From: Geminicoccus sp036263595
Lineage (GTDB): Bacteria; Pseudomonadota; Alphaproteobacteria; Geminicoccales; Geminicoccaceae
Assembly (NCBI RefSeq): GCF_036263595.1
Contig: NZ_DATAGQ010000093.1
Coordinates: forward strand, 61,286 to 125,285
Reading direction: 5' to 3'
DNA: 64,000 nucleotides
In this document: positions 52,492 through 61,428 of the stretch, piece by piece
How the letters are laid out: each line of letters begins with the position of its first letter
Numbering within the stretch: the first letter of the stretch is position 1
Made by a program: the position numbers and the translations under genes
The notes under the pieces: generated by a model
Told to the model about the DNA's origin: nothing
Seen by the model: only the letters and a program-made list of their open reading frames with translations
Database searches by the model: none

Positions 52492-54676
52492 GCCGCCATC
52501 CCAGCCGCATCGCGTTCGCCGTCACCAGCACCGTCGCTCCCGTATCCGCCAGGATCGCCGGCCACAGGCCCGTCACCCCGATCACCGTGGTGACCAGGAA
52601 GACCGCCTTCAGCCCCAGGGCGATCGTGATGTTCTGGCGGATATTGGCCATGGCCGCACGCGACAGGCGGATCATCGCCGCGACATCGCCGACCCGGCCG
52701 TGCAGCACCGCCGCGTCCGCCGTCTCCAGCGCCACGTCGGTGCCGCCGCCCATGGCGATGCCGACATCCGCCGCGGCCAGGGCAGGCGCGTCGTTGATGC
52801 CGTCGCCCACCTGCGCCACCCGCTGACCGGCCGCCTGCAGCTCGCCCACGATCCGCTGCTTGTCCTCCGGCAGGAGCTCCGCCCGCACCTCGACCCCGAG
52901 CTCCCGGCCGATCGCCTCGGCCGTGCGCTGGTTGTCGCCGGTGAGCATGATCGCCCGAACACCCGCTTGCCCGAGGGCCGCAAGACCGGCCTTGGCATCC
53001 ATCCGCGGCTCGTCCCTGAACGCGATCGCCCCGACCGGCGTCGTGCCGGCGAGCAGCACGGACACCGTCTTGCCCTCTTCGGTCAGTGCCTGGACCTGGC
53101 GCGCCACCGGCCCGTCCAGCGGCATGATCTCGGCCGCCATCCGTGCCGAGCCGAAGAACAGCCCGACCCCGCCGACGCTGCCCATGACACCCTTGCCGCC
53201 CAGGGCCCGCGCTCCTTCCACGGATGGCAGGGCCATGCCGCCCGCCCGCTCCAGGATGGCCGCCGCCAGCGGATGGCTGGAGCCGGACTCCAGGGCTGCG
53301 GCCAGCCGCAGCACGTCCGTCTCGCTCCGCCCAAAGCCGACGATGTCGGTGACCTTCGGCTTGCCCTCGGTCAGCGTGCCCGTCTTGTCGAACGCCACCA
53401 GGTCCATCCGCCCGACTTCTTCCAGGACGGCTCCCCCCTTCATCAGCAGCCCGCGCCTGGCACCTGCCGACAGGGCCGCCGCGATCGCCGCCGGCGTGGA
53501 GATCACCAGCGCGCAGGGGCAGCCGATCAGCAGGATCGCCAGCCCCTTGTAGATCCAGGCGTCCCAGCTCTCGCCGGCCAAGAGCGGCGGCAGGACCGCC
53601 ACCAGCGCCGCCACCACGACCACGCCCGGCGTGTACCAGCGGGAGAACCGGTTGATGAACCGCTCCGTCGGCGCCTTGCTTTCCTGCGCCTCCTCCACGC
53701 GCCGGACGATCCGCGCGATCGTGTTGTCGGCGGCGGCCGCGGTGACCTGGACGCGCAGCACCGCCTCGCCATTGATCGTCCCGGCGAAGACCTGGCCGCC
53801 CGGCTCCTTCTGCCTTGGCATGCTCTCACCCGTCACCGGCGCCTCGTCGATGCCGCTGCTGCCCGAGAGGATGATCCCGTCCGCGGCGATCCGGTCGCCC
53901 GGCCGCACTTGAACGACCGAGCCCACCGGCACCCGCTCCACGGGCATCTCGCGGATCGTCCCACCTGGGTCCTCGACGCGCGCCACCTTGGGCACCAGGG
54001 CGCTCAGCCCCCGGATGCTCGCCCGTGCCCGGCCGGCGGCCACGCCTTCCAGCAGCTCGCCCACCAGGAACAGGAAGACGACGGCGGCCCCTTCCTCGGC
54101 CGCGCCGATGATCACGGCCCCGATCGCCGCCACGGTCATCAGCATCTCGATCGAGAAGGGCGTACCCACCGCAGCCGCGGCGATGGCGCGGCGGGCGATC
54201 GGTACGAGGCCGACCAGCATCGCCGCCAAGAACAGGTAGGCCCGGGCATCCGGCAGGAGGTGGCCCAGCAGGTAGGCCGCCACCAGCGCCAGACCGCAGC
54301 CCGCCGTCAGCACGATCTTGGGCTGGCGCCACCAGACGGTCTCGCCGCCGAACGGATCGGCATGGTCGTGCCCGTGATCGTGATCCGCGTGCGCATGGTC
54401 GTGATCGTGCGCATGGTCCCCATGCGGTCCCGCCGGCTCCTCCACGGCCCCGGCGACGGGATTGAGCCGGTAGCCCAGCCGGGTCACCTGCTGCTCGATC
54501 GTCGCCCGGATCGAGCCGCCATCCACGTGCCCCACCGTCAACGTGCCTGCCGCGACGGATACCCGCACGTCGGCAACCCCCTCGATCCGGCGCACGGCCG
54601 TGTCGAACTTCTGGGCGCAGCCTGCACAGTCCATGCCCTGGACGCGGTAACGAGTTTCGATGGTCGCGGCAGCCAT
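52478..54676 (-). CDS. Heavy-metal P1B-type ATPase (Zn/Cd/Pb efflux, ZntA/CadA-like)
   Basis: A 732-residue cation pump. An N-terminal HMA domain (GMDCAGC, residues 14-20) is followed by a His/Asp-rich linker (about 85-108), eight membrane segments with the ion-pathway CPC (IGCPCALV, near 387), the phosphorylation motif DKTGTLT (near 429) and 'VGDGINDAPAL'. The CPC plus His-rich linker suggests Zn2+/Cd2+/Pb2+ export. A divergent MerR-family gene with a typical operator controls it. Confidence 0.93.
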   Translation of the reverse strand: MAAATIETRYRVQGMDCAGCAQKFDTAVRRIEGVADVRVSVAAGTLTVGHVDGGSIRATIEQQVTRLGYRLNPVAGAVEEPAGPHGDHAHDHDHAHADHDHGHDHADPFGGETVWWRQPKIVLTAGCGLALVAAYLLGHLLPDARAYLFLAAMLVGLVPIARRAIAAAAVGTPFSIEMLMTVAAIGAVIIGAAEEGAAVVFLFLVGELLEGVAAGRARASIRGLSALVPKVARVEDPGGTIREMPVERVPVGSVVQVRPGDRIAADGIILSGSSGIDEAPVTGESMPRQKEPGGQVFAGTINGEAVLRVQVTAAAADNTIARIVRRVEEAQESKAPTERFINRFSRWYTPGVVVVAALVAVLPPLLAGESWDAWIYKGLAILLIGCPCALVISTPAAIAAALSAGARRGLLMKGGAVLEEVGRMDLVAFDKTGTLTEGKPKVTDIVGFGRSETDVLRLAAALESGSSHPLAAAILERAGGMALPSVEGARALGGKGVMGSVGGVGLFFGSARMAAEIMPLDGPVARQVQALTEEGKTVSVLLAGTTPVGAIAFRDEPRMDAKAGLAALGQAGVRAIMLTGDNQRTAEAIGRELGVEVRAELLPEDKQRIVGELQAAGQRVAQVGDGINDAPALAAADVGIAMGGGTDVALETADAAVLHGRVGDVAAMIRLSRAAMANIRQNITIALGLKAVFLVTTVIGVTGLWPAILADTGATVLVTANAMRLGWRPSAG

Positions 54677-54705
54677 GCCGGTTTCCTTGTACTGAAGCCG
54701 GGGCG

Positions 54706-54736
54706 ACCCTAACTCCTCTAGCGACTAGAGGAGCAA
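54706..54736 (-). promoter_or_regulatory. MerR-type operator/promoter of the metal ATPase gene
   Basis: CTCCTCTAG (54713-54721) and CTAGAGGAG (54725-54733) are 9-base perfect arms around a 3-base centre. On the minus strand the palindrome fills a 19-base spacer between TTGCTC (complement of 54731-54736) and TAGGGT (complement of 54706-54711). An over-long 19-20 base spacer holding a dyad is the hallmark of promoters untwisted by MerR-family activators. Confidence 0.85.
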
Positions 54737-54743
54737 ACGGAAA

Positions 54744-55166
54744 ATGAGTGACCTGTCGATCGGGGAGGTCGCCCGCCGCACCGGCGTGAAGGTCCCGACC
54801 ATCCGGTTCTACGAGCAGATCGGCCTGCTGCCGTCGCCGCCCCGCACCGACGGCAATCGCCGCCGCTACGGGGATGAGGACGTGCGCCGCCTGGCCTTCG
54901 TCCGCCATGCCCGCGAGCTCGGCTTCGAGGTCGACGACATCCGGGAGCTCCTGACGCTGACCGCCCAGCCCAACCGCTCCTGCCACGAGGCCGACAGCAT
55001 CGCCTTTCGCCATCTCCAGGAGATCGAGCGCCGGATCGCGAAGCTCGATGCCCTTCGAGGCGAACTGCAGCGGATGGTTCATGAATGCGGCCATGGCCGG
55101 GTCTGCGACTGCCGCGTCATCCAGGTCCTGGCCGACCACGCGCATTGCGCGCACGACCGGCATTGA
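54744..55166 (+). CDS. MerR-family metal-responsive regulator (ZntR/CadR-like)
   Basis: A 140-residue MerR protein: 'LSIGEVARRTGVKVPTIRFY' and 'DGNRRRYGDEDVRRLAFVRH' are the winged-helix DNA-binding part, a coiled coil follows, and the metal-binding end holds Cys/His residues (a Cys near 79, then 'CGHGRVCDCRV' and 'HAHCAHDRH'). The Cys/His content fits Zn, Cd or Pb sensing. It is divergent from the P-type ATPase gene. Confidence 0.9.
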   Translation: MSDLSIGEVARRTGVKVPTIRFYEQIGLLPSPPRTDGNRRRYGDEDVRRLAFVRHARELGFEVDDIRELLTLTAQPNRSCHEADSIAFRHLQEIERRIAKLDALRGELQRMVHECGHGRVCDCRVIQVLADHAHCAHDRH

Positions 55167-55224
55167 GCGCGGAAGCCGACGCCTCGTTCCAGATCAGCGA
55201 AACGGCGATCCCGAGGATGGCGCC

Positions 55225-56403
55225 TCAGCCGTAGGGCGATGGGATGGGCGTCACGACGTCGATGTCAGCGGCCGAAAGCTCGGTCACCCCGAACAGCGTG
55301 ATCGTGCCGGCGACCTCATAGCGGGCGTCGAAGGTGAACTGCGTGGTGTCGATCACCAAGGACATCTCGCGTACGCCGTCGAATTCCAGCGACTTCAGCT
55401 CGATCCCTGCATCGGCATCATCCAGGATGCCGTTCCCGGTCGTGTCCAGCTCCGCGAAGGTCACCGTCTTGTTGCTGGGCCCCTGGCCTGGCTCGGGATG
55501 CTCCGGACCCTCGTCGTAATAGGTGATCTGCAGCTTGTCCTGGCCGCGCGTGAAGTCGGTGATGTAGTCGTCCGCCTGCTGCATCGTCTTGCCATCGGGA
55601 TCATACTGCAACCCGTTGGAGAACCGGAAGTCGACCCGGAACAGGTCGCGGCCTGACCCGCCCTCCAGATAGTCCTCGCCCGCCGAGCCCCTGAGCGTAT
55701 CGTTGCCGATCCCGCCCATCACGAAGTCGTTGCCTTCCGAGCCCAACACGATGTCGTTGCCTTGACCACCCGCGATCTGGTCGTTGCCGGCACTTCCGTT
55801 GACGAAGTCATCACCGTCGCCCCCTCGGAAGATGTCGTTGGCGAGCCCGCCTACGATCGTGTCACTGCCGGTCCCGCCATCGACCTGGTTCGACCGCGCG
55901 GTGTCGATCTCCCAGTCTTCCGAAGGTAAGCGGATCTCGTCGTCGCCCGCACCGCCATAGATCAAGTTGCTGTCATTGCTGCCGACGATGACATCGTCGC
56001 CACCGCCGCCGTAGATCGAGCCGTCGCCCCGCCCGTCCTCGATCCGGTCGTCGCCATCATTCCCGTAGAGGACGTCTTCGCCATACCCGCCCTGCAGGTT
56101 GTCGTTCCCCCCGTTTCCATGAAGGAGGTCATTGCCGTCGGCCCCATCGAGTGCGTCGTCATCGAGGCCGCCATAAATGGAGTCCTGCCCTTTGCCGCCG
56201 AACAGCATGTCTCGGCCGCTGCCGCCGAGCATCGAATCGTTGCCGGCCCCACCGTCCAGTCGATCGTTGCCATCCTCGCCGTTCAGATGATCATCGTCGC
56301 CCAGGCCCAGCAGCCTGTCGTTCCCCTGCCTTCCGAGGATCGTGTCTCGGCCAGACGTGCCGGCAAGTTCGTCATTGCCGCTCGTACCAATGATGATCGC
56401 CAT
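55225..56403 (-). CDS. RTX-repeat (hemolysin-type calcium-binding) protein
   Basis: A 392-residue acidic protein of RTX nonapeptide repeats (GGxGxDxLx pattern, e.g. GGSGRDMLFGG, GGYGEDVLYGN), filling about residues 10-260. It ends with a 130-residue non-repeat domain rich in beta ('YITDFTRGQDKLQITYYDEG'). RTX proteins bind calcium and are exported by type I systems using an uncleaved C-terminal signal. No type I exporter is in the window. The ATG at 56403 was chosen; a longer in-frame extension has no support. Confidence 0.88.
   Translation of the reverse strand: MAIIIGTSGNDELAGTSGRDTILGRQGNDRLLGLGDDDHLNGEDGNDRLDGGAGNDSMLGGSGRDMLFGGKGQDSIYGGLDDDALDGADGNDLLHGNGGNDNLQGGYGEDVLYGNDGDDRIEDGRGDGSIYGGGGDDVIVGSNDSNLIYGGAGDDEIRLPSEDWEIDTARSNQVDGGTGSDTIVGGLANDIFRGGDGDDFVNGSAGNDQIAGGQGNDIVLGSEGNDFVMGGIGNDTLRGSAGEDYLEGGSGRDLFRVDFRFSNGLQYDPDGKTMQQADDYITDFTRGQDKLQITYYDEGPEHPEPGQGPSNKTVTFAELDTTGNGILDDADAGIELKSLEFDGVREMSLVIDTTQFTFDARYEVAGTITLFGVTELSAADIDVVTPIPSPYG
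55640..56385 (-). repeat. RTX nonapeptide coding repeats
   Basis: The RTX gene contains about 20 or more imperfect 27-base units coding for Gly-Gly-x-Gly-x-Asp-x-Leu-x. The units recur through the gene with one interruption of about 20 residues near the middle. Confidence 0.8.
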
Positions 56404-56708
56404 GATGACATGTCCTTCGCCGCAGCGCTTAGCTGCATTTTTCATGTATTTTTTGTAATTTATCGCCCATGTAAGGATCCGGCAATCGCGCGGCCTCGCA
56501 TTCCTGTGGCAGCGGAGCAACGTTAGAAGTCGATCAAGCACACAGGCGGGATGGAACGAACAGGCGCCTCCAGCCCCGCTGCAGGTCCGGCCGACCTGCG
56601 TCCTGCTGACGCAATTCGGACGTCGCCCGCTGTCTGGTCTCCGATTCGGCGTTGACCGCTGCCGTTTGGGCCTTCTTCTCTCGTACGCCTTCGGGGGAGG
56701 CGCGGTGC
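56404..56708. promoter_or_regulatory. 305-base divergent intergenic region with RTX promoter
   Basis: No gene is seen here. An AT-rich patch (56438-56465) is unusual for this GC-rich sequence. On the minus strand TTGCCG (complement of 56480-56485) and TAAATT (complement of 56457-56462) are 17 bases apart and point at the RTX gene. For the plus-strand channel gene only a Shine-Dalgarno GGGGGAGG just before the ATG was seen. Confidence 0.45.
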
Positions 56709-57662
56709 ATGTGGATTGTCCGGGTGGTGGCCCTGCTGTGGCTGCTCCTGCTACCCGCATCGGTGCTGGCCCAGGACCAGGTGCAGGAAGTCCGCGTCGG
56801 CCTGTTCGTTTCGACCCTGTCGAACATCGACTTCGCCGACGGCAGCTTCCGCATCGGCGCCGATGCCTGGTTCGTCCACAGGCTGGACGAGTTCGATCCG
56901 ACCAAGCAACTGGAGGTCTCGGCCCGCCAGGGCCAGATCGAGCCGATCCGACAGTATCGTCTCCCGGACGGCACCCGATACGAATGGGTGAGGCTGCAGG
57001 CTCAGGTTGACCACGACTTCACCTTCGACCGGTTCCCCTTCGACCGGCAGACATTGCGGCTGGTGATCGAGGCGGTCGATCCGGTCGACCGGCTACGTCT
57101 GGTCCCCGACGTCGAGGACACCCGCATCGGCGACCTCGTCGCGATCACCGGCTGGGACGTGACAGGCTGGCGGCTGGAGGAAGGGCAGGTCAGCTACGAC
57201 ACCGAGTTCGGCTTCCCCGGCAAGGAGCTGCGCACCTATTCGAGGATTGTCCTCACCATCGACGTGGCGAGGCAGCGTACGGGCATGGTGATCGACAAGT
57301 TCCTGGGCTTCACCATGGCCTTCCTCGTATCGATGCTCATCTACCTCATGCGCACGGACCAGTTCGGGGTCAGGGTGGGCATGGCCGGCGGGGCCATCTT
57401 CGCCGTGGTCGGCAACCGGACGAGCCTGGACGCGGTGCTGGGATCCGACAACCGGCTGGGCCTGGTCGACCAGCTCACCGTCCTCGTGTTCGCGAGCATC
57501 CTGACCTCGCTCATCGTCTCGCTCGTCGTGTTCCATCTCAAGGAAGCCGGCAGAGAGGAGGTGGCATGGCGGGTCAATCGGATCGCCGGTGTGACGGCCC
57601 TGGTCGTGTTTCCGCTCCTGGCGGCCATCGCCCTGGGCCGCGCGCATGGCTGGGAGAGCTGA
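56709..57662 (+). CDS. Putative prokaryotic pentameric ligand-gated ion channel homologue
   Basis: A 317-residue membrane protein with a signal peptide (MWIVRVVALLWLLLLPASVLA, cleaved after about 21). The extracellular beta region (22-185) contains FPFDRQTL (109-116) and ITGWD (146-150), two hallmarks of bacterial Cys-loop receptor relatives such as GLIC (YPFDSQTL, LTGWD). 'YSRIVLTIDVARQ' precedes four membrane segments (about 197-214, 220-241, 252-275, 290-310). No Cys-loop pair exists, as in other bacterial members. The second segment is Gly/Ala-rich and unlike GLIC/ELIC. Ligand and ion selectivity unknown; it may be a divergent subgroup. Confidence 0.7.
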   Translation: MWIVRVVALLWLLLLPASVLAQDQVQEVRVGLFVSTLSNIDFADGSFRIGADAWFVHRLDEFDPTKQLEVSARQGQIEPIRQYRLPDGTRYEWVRLQAQVDHDFTFDRFPFDRQTLRLVIEAVDPVDRLRLVPDVEDTRIGDLVAITGWDVTGWRLEEGQVSYDTEFGFPGKELRTYSRIVLTIDVARQRTGMVIDKFLGFTMAFLVSMLIYLMRTDQFGVRVGMAGGAIFAVVGNRTSLDAVLGSDNRLGLVDQLTVLVFASILTSLIVSLVVFHLKEAGREEVAWRVNRIAGVTALVVFPLLAAIALGRAHGWES

Positions 57663-57679
57663 GTGTCCCGGGTCGACCG

Positions 57680-58429
57680 TCAGCCACCGGCCTTGGACAG
57701 AGCGAAGGCGGCGAGGAATCCGCCGACGGTGATCAGCCCGGCATAGTCGTGCGTCGTCTCGAACGCCTCGGGGATCATCGTGTCGGCGAGCATGGCGAGG
57801 ATGGCACCCGCGGCGACCGCATTGGTCGCGGCGATCACGGCCGGATCGGTTCCCGCCAGCACGATGTTGCCGATGAGCGCGGCCGCACCCGAAGCCAGCG
57901 CGATGGCGCCCCACACCCCGAACACATAGATGGGCGACCGTCCTGCCCGGCGCATGCCGGCCGCACTCGACAGGCCTTCCGGCAGGTTGGACAGGAAGAT
58001 TGCGATCACCGCTACCATGCTGACGCCCGTCCCGCCCAGCAGGCTCACCCCGATCACGACCGATTCCGGGATGCCGTCCAGCAGTGCGCCGATCGCGATG
58101 GCCAGGCCATTGCCGTCACCCGCCGGTTGCTGCTGGCCGCCCGACCGCTTGCGGTGCCGGCCGCCCCGCCGCGAGATCACGATGTTGGCGACGGTATAGA
58201 CGACCGCCCCGGCCAAAAAGCCCGCCGCGGTCGGGGTGAAGCCGCCCTGGCGGTAGGCCTCGTCCATCAGCTCGAACGACAGGGCCGAGATCAGCACCCC
58301 GCTGCCGAACGCCATCACCGCGGCCACCATCCGGGGCGGCAGGTGGGCGAGGTAGGCGATGAGCGCGCCCACCACGAGGGCCGAGCCGCTGAGAAGCCCC
58401 CAGAGGCCCGCCTGGAGATGGATCGGCAT
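57680..58429 (-). CDS. ZIP-family divalent metal transporter
   Basis: A 249-residue ZIP-family protein with about eight membrane segments. The metal-binding helix has the typical 'GALLDGIPESVVIGVSLLGG' and 'NLPEGLSSAAGMRR' (H/D-N-x-P-E-G pattern). A His/Arg-rich loop (GRHRKRSG) separates helices 3 and 4. ZIP proteins usually import Zn2+, Fe2+ or Mn2+. The ATG at 58429 follows the family N-terminus. Convergent with the channel-like gene. Confidence 0.88.
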   Translation of the reverse strand: MPIHLQAGLWGLLSGSALVVGALIAYLAHLPPRMVAAVMAFGSGVLISALSFELMDEAYRQGGFTPTAAGFLAGAVVYTVANIVISRRGGRHRKRSGGQQQPAGDGNGLAIAIGALLDGIPESVVIGVSLLGGTGVSMVAVIAIFLSNLPEGLSSAAGMRRAGRSPIYVFGVWGAIALASGAAALIGNIVLAGTDPAVIAATNAVAAGAILAMLADTMIPEAFETTHDYAGLITVGGFLAAFALSKAGG

Positions 58430-58627
58430 GTTGGAAGACCCCGCGACGACAGGCCGGTACCGGCACAAACCCGCCCGGCGCAGGAAGGCTCCGCCAGCAG
58501 CCGGACATGGCTGAGCGCGATGGGCACCCTTCGCGGCGCCTGTAGCGGGGGAGCAACTGCCATGGCGGTGGCCGCGCGACCCGCCGATGCACTAATGGTG
58601 GACCGGAAGCAACGCGAAGCCGAGAAA

Positions 58628-61252
58628 ATGTACACTGAAACAAGCGGAAAAGCTTGGGTTCACGGTACCGGAGAGATGGCTGGCCGCATCCGCGACCATG
58701 ACTGGCGGGCAAGCCCGCTTGGGCCCGCGGAGAGCTGGCAACAGGCCCTCAGGTTCGCCGTCCTGCTGCTCCTCAACAGCCGGCACCCGATGTTCATCTT
58801 GTGGGGTCCGGAACTCACTCAGATCTACAACGACGCTTACCGCGACACGCTGGGACCGAGGCGGCATCCGGCGGCGCTGGGGGCATCTGCACGCGAGACC
58901 TGGGGCGAGAGTTGGGCCGTCATCGGCACACAGATCGAGCAGGTGATGTCGGGCGGAGGTGCCGGCTGCTACGGGGACAAGCCGGGCGGCCAGATCCAGC
59001 ATGTCCGGGGCGAGAACGACGTCGATTGGGACTGCAGCTTGAGCCCGATCCACGACGAGACCGCGCCCCAAGGCGTGGGCGGCGTGCTGGGCATCTGCCG
59101 GGAAACCACGGCACAGGCGACAGCGCGGCGGGCCAGTCGGATCCAGTATCAGAAACTTGTCGAAGCGATCGATCAGGGCTTCTGCATCCTGCAGCTCATC
59201 TTCGACGACGCGGAGCGCGTAGTTGATAATCGCTTCGTCGAGATCAACCGCGTCTTCGGGCAGCAGACCGGGATGAGGAACGCGCTCGGCAGGACGATCC
59301 GCGAGTTGGTCCCGGACATCGAGCCATTCTGGCTCGACACCTACGGCAAGGTCGCGCGCACGGGCGAGCCGATCCGCTTCGTCGACCATGCGAGGTCGTT
59401 GGGCCGGTGGTTCGATGTTTATGCCTTTCGGATCGACGAGCCGCAGGACGGGCGGGTCGCCGTGCTGTTCGGCGATATCACGGCGCAAAAGCAGGCAGAG
59501 CAGCGACTGCAGGAGAGCGAGCAGCGCTTTCGGCACCTCGTCGAAGGCTGGGCCCAGGCCGTCTGGGAGTGCGGCCCACACGGCCCAGCCTGGCTTGCCG
59601 ACAGCGGACATCCATCCGAGCCTTCGCCAGGCGATGGCTGGCTGGAGACCGTTCATCGTGACGACCGGGCGCAGCTGGAGCAGCGATGGCAAGAAGCGGT
59701 GGCGACGGGAAAGCCGCTGAACGCCGAGTTCCGGCGGCGCGGGGTGGGCGGCGAGTGGAGATGGACGAACGCCAGGGCGGCGCCGATCCACGGTCCCGAC
59801 GGCTCGATCCGCAAGTGGGTCGGCATGGACATCGACATCACCGCGCGCAGGTGGGCCGAGGAGCAGTTGCGCGAAAGCGAGGCGCGCCTTGCGGCCATCT
59901 TCACCGGGGCCTCGGTCGGCCTGTCGGAGATCGGCATGGACGGACGCTTCCTCAGGGTGAACGACGAGATCTGCCGCATCCTGGGACGCTCGCGCGAGGA
60001 GGTGCTGCGCCTTGGCCTTGCCGATGTCACTTATCCACTCGACCTGGCTCCGAGCATGGCTCTCGTCGCCAAGGTGCTGCAAACGGGTGGAAGCGCCAGG
60101 CTCGACAAGCGTTACCGGCGACCGGACGGCACGCTGGTCTGGGCGAACAGCAGCGCCACGCGCCTTCCCGACGCGGAAGGCCGCCCCGGCAACCTGCTGG
60201 TGGTCACCGCTGATCTCACGGAACGCCGCAAGGCCGAGGAAGCCCTGCGTGACAGCGTGGAGCGGCAGCGGCTGGCTGTCGAGGTGGGCAGGCTTGCGAC
60301 CTGGGACTGGAACATCCGGACGAACAGGACGACCTGGTCTGACGAGCACTACGTGATCCAGGGCTATGCGATCGGAGAAGTCGAGCCCAGCTACGAAACA
60401 TGGACCGCCCGCCTCCATCCCGAGGATCGCGCCCAAGCGGAAGCAGTCCTGGCCCAGGCGCGCGTCACGCGGCAGGACTATGTGCACGAGTTCCGGACCT
60501 TGCACCCCGACGGCGCGATCCGCTGGTGCTCGGCACGAGGGCGCTTCTTCTACGACGAGGCGGGCGAGGCCGTGCGCATGATCGGCGTCATGATTGACGT
60601 CACGGAACGGCGGACATGGGAGGAGGCGCAGAAGGTGCTCGTCGGCGAGCTGCAGCACCGCACCCGCAACCTGATCGCGGTGGTCGCCGCCATCGCGGAC
60701 CGCACCCTCAAGCGCGCTGCCACCCTCGACGCGTTCAAGCAGCCATTCCAGGACCGGCTGAGCGCGCTTTCGCGGATTCAGGGCCTCCTGGCCCAGCGCG
60801 AGGCGGGGCAGCGGGTCACCTTCGACGCGCTGATCGCAGCCGAGCTGGGGGGTCTGGGCGTGCTGGATGCGGACCGTGGCCACCCCCAGGTCGTGCTGGA
60901 CGGTCCGCGCGGCGTCCGGCTGCGCTCGGCGATGGTGCAGGTCTTCGCCCTGGGGATCCACGAGCTGGCCACCAACGCGGTGAAGTACGGGGCGCTCTCG
61001 ATGCCAACCGGCCGGCTCGAGGTCCGTTGGCGGGTGGAGCGAACGACGGACGCGGGCTCGCGGCTGCACGTGCACTGGCGGGAAAGCGGCGTGCCCATGC
61101 CCGTTGGCGCCAGCGCCTCCACCATGGCACGTGGTTACGGGCGCGAGCTGATCGAGCGTGCCCTGCCGTATCAGCTCCAGGCGGTGACACGCTACGAGGT
61201 GGGCCCGGGCGGGATAAGCTGCTTCATCGCTGTTCCCCTGGAACGGGACTGA
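58628..61252 (+). CDS. HWE-family histidine kinase with several PAS domains
   Basis: An 874-residue kinase. An N-terminal region ('HPMFILWGPELTQIYNDAYR') is followed by PAS/PAC units (about 165-310, 310-420, 420-540, 540-660), then the HWE kinase core: H-box 'VGELQHRTRNLIAVVAAIAD' (about 670-690) and N-box 'GIHELATNAVKYGALS' (about 775-790). No membrane segment is seen, so sensing is probably cytoplasmic, perhaps of light, redox or small molecules. No response regulator lies beside it. ATG 58628 chosen by the GAAGCCGAG upstream; ATG 58595 and 58562 are in frame. Confidence 0.9.
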   Translation: MYTETSGKAWVHGTGEMAGRIRDHDWRASPLGPAESWQQALRFAVLLLLNSRHPMFILWGPELTQIYNDAYRDTLGPRRHPAALGASARETWGESWAVIGTQIEQVMSGGGAGCYGDKPGGQIQHVRGENDVDWDCSLSPIHDETAPQGVGGVLGICRETTAQATARRASRIQYQKLVEAIDQGFCILQLIFDDAERVVDNRFVEINRVFGQQTGMRNALGRTIRELVPDIEPFWLDTYGKVARTGEPIRFVDHARSLGRWFDVYAFRIDEPQDGRVAVLFGDITAQKQAEQRLQESEQRFRHLVEGWAQAVWECGPHGPAWLADSGHPSEPSPGDGWLETVHRDDRAQLEQRWQEAVATGKPLNAEFRRRGVGGEWRWTNARAAPIHGPDGSIRKWVGMDIDITARRWAEEQLRESEARLAAIFTGASVGLSEIGMDGRFLRVNDEICRILGRSREEVLRLGLADVTYPLDLAPSMALVAKVLQTGGSARLDKRYRRPDGTLVWANSSATRLPDAEGRPGNLLVVTADLTERRKAEEALRDSVERQRLAVEVGRLATWDWNIRTNRTTWSDEHYVIQGYAIGEVEPSYETWTARLHPEDRAQAEAVLAQARVTRQDYVHEFRTLHPDGAIRWCSARGRFFYDEAGEAVRMIGVMIDVTERRTWEEAQKVLVGELQHRTRNLIAVVAAIADRTLKRAATLDAFKQPFQDRLSALSRIQGLLAQREAGQRVTFDALIAAELGGLGVLDADRGHPQVVLDGPRGVRLRSAMVQVFALGIHELATNAVKYGALSMPTGRLEVRWRVERTTDAGSRLHVHWRESGVPMPVGASASTMARGYGRELIERALPYQLQAVTRYEVGPGGISCFIAVPLERD

Positions 61253-61428
61253 GTGAGCAGACGCGCATGTCGGTCCCGCTGTCGGCGCCCTGTCTGCCTG
61301 GGCTCTATCCGTGTCTGCCCAGCGGTGATCGGATATTTCTTCCTGATGACGTGTTTCCGGAAAGAAAGTAATACTCGGCGTCGTGCCCCGGGAAGGTCGG
61401 CGGCAGCTTCCACCGGGCGAGGAAACGG

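Noticed and set aside
57566..58560. N-terminal extension of the histidine kinase across the ZIP gene
   Set aside because: It is antisense to the ZIP transporter; composition changes sharply at about 58562-58628 where the kinase begins.
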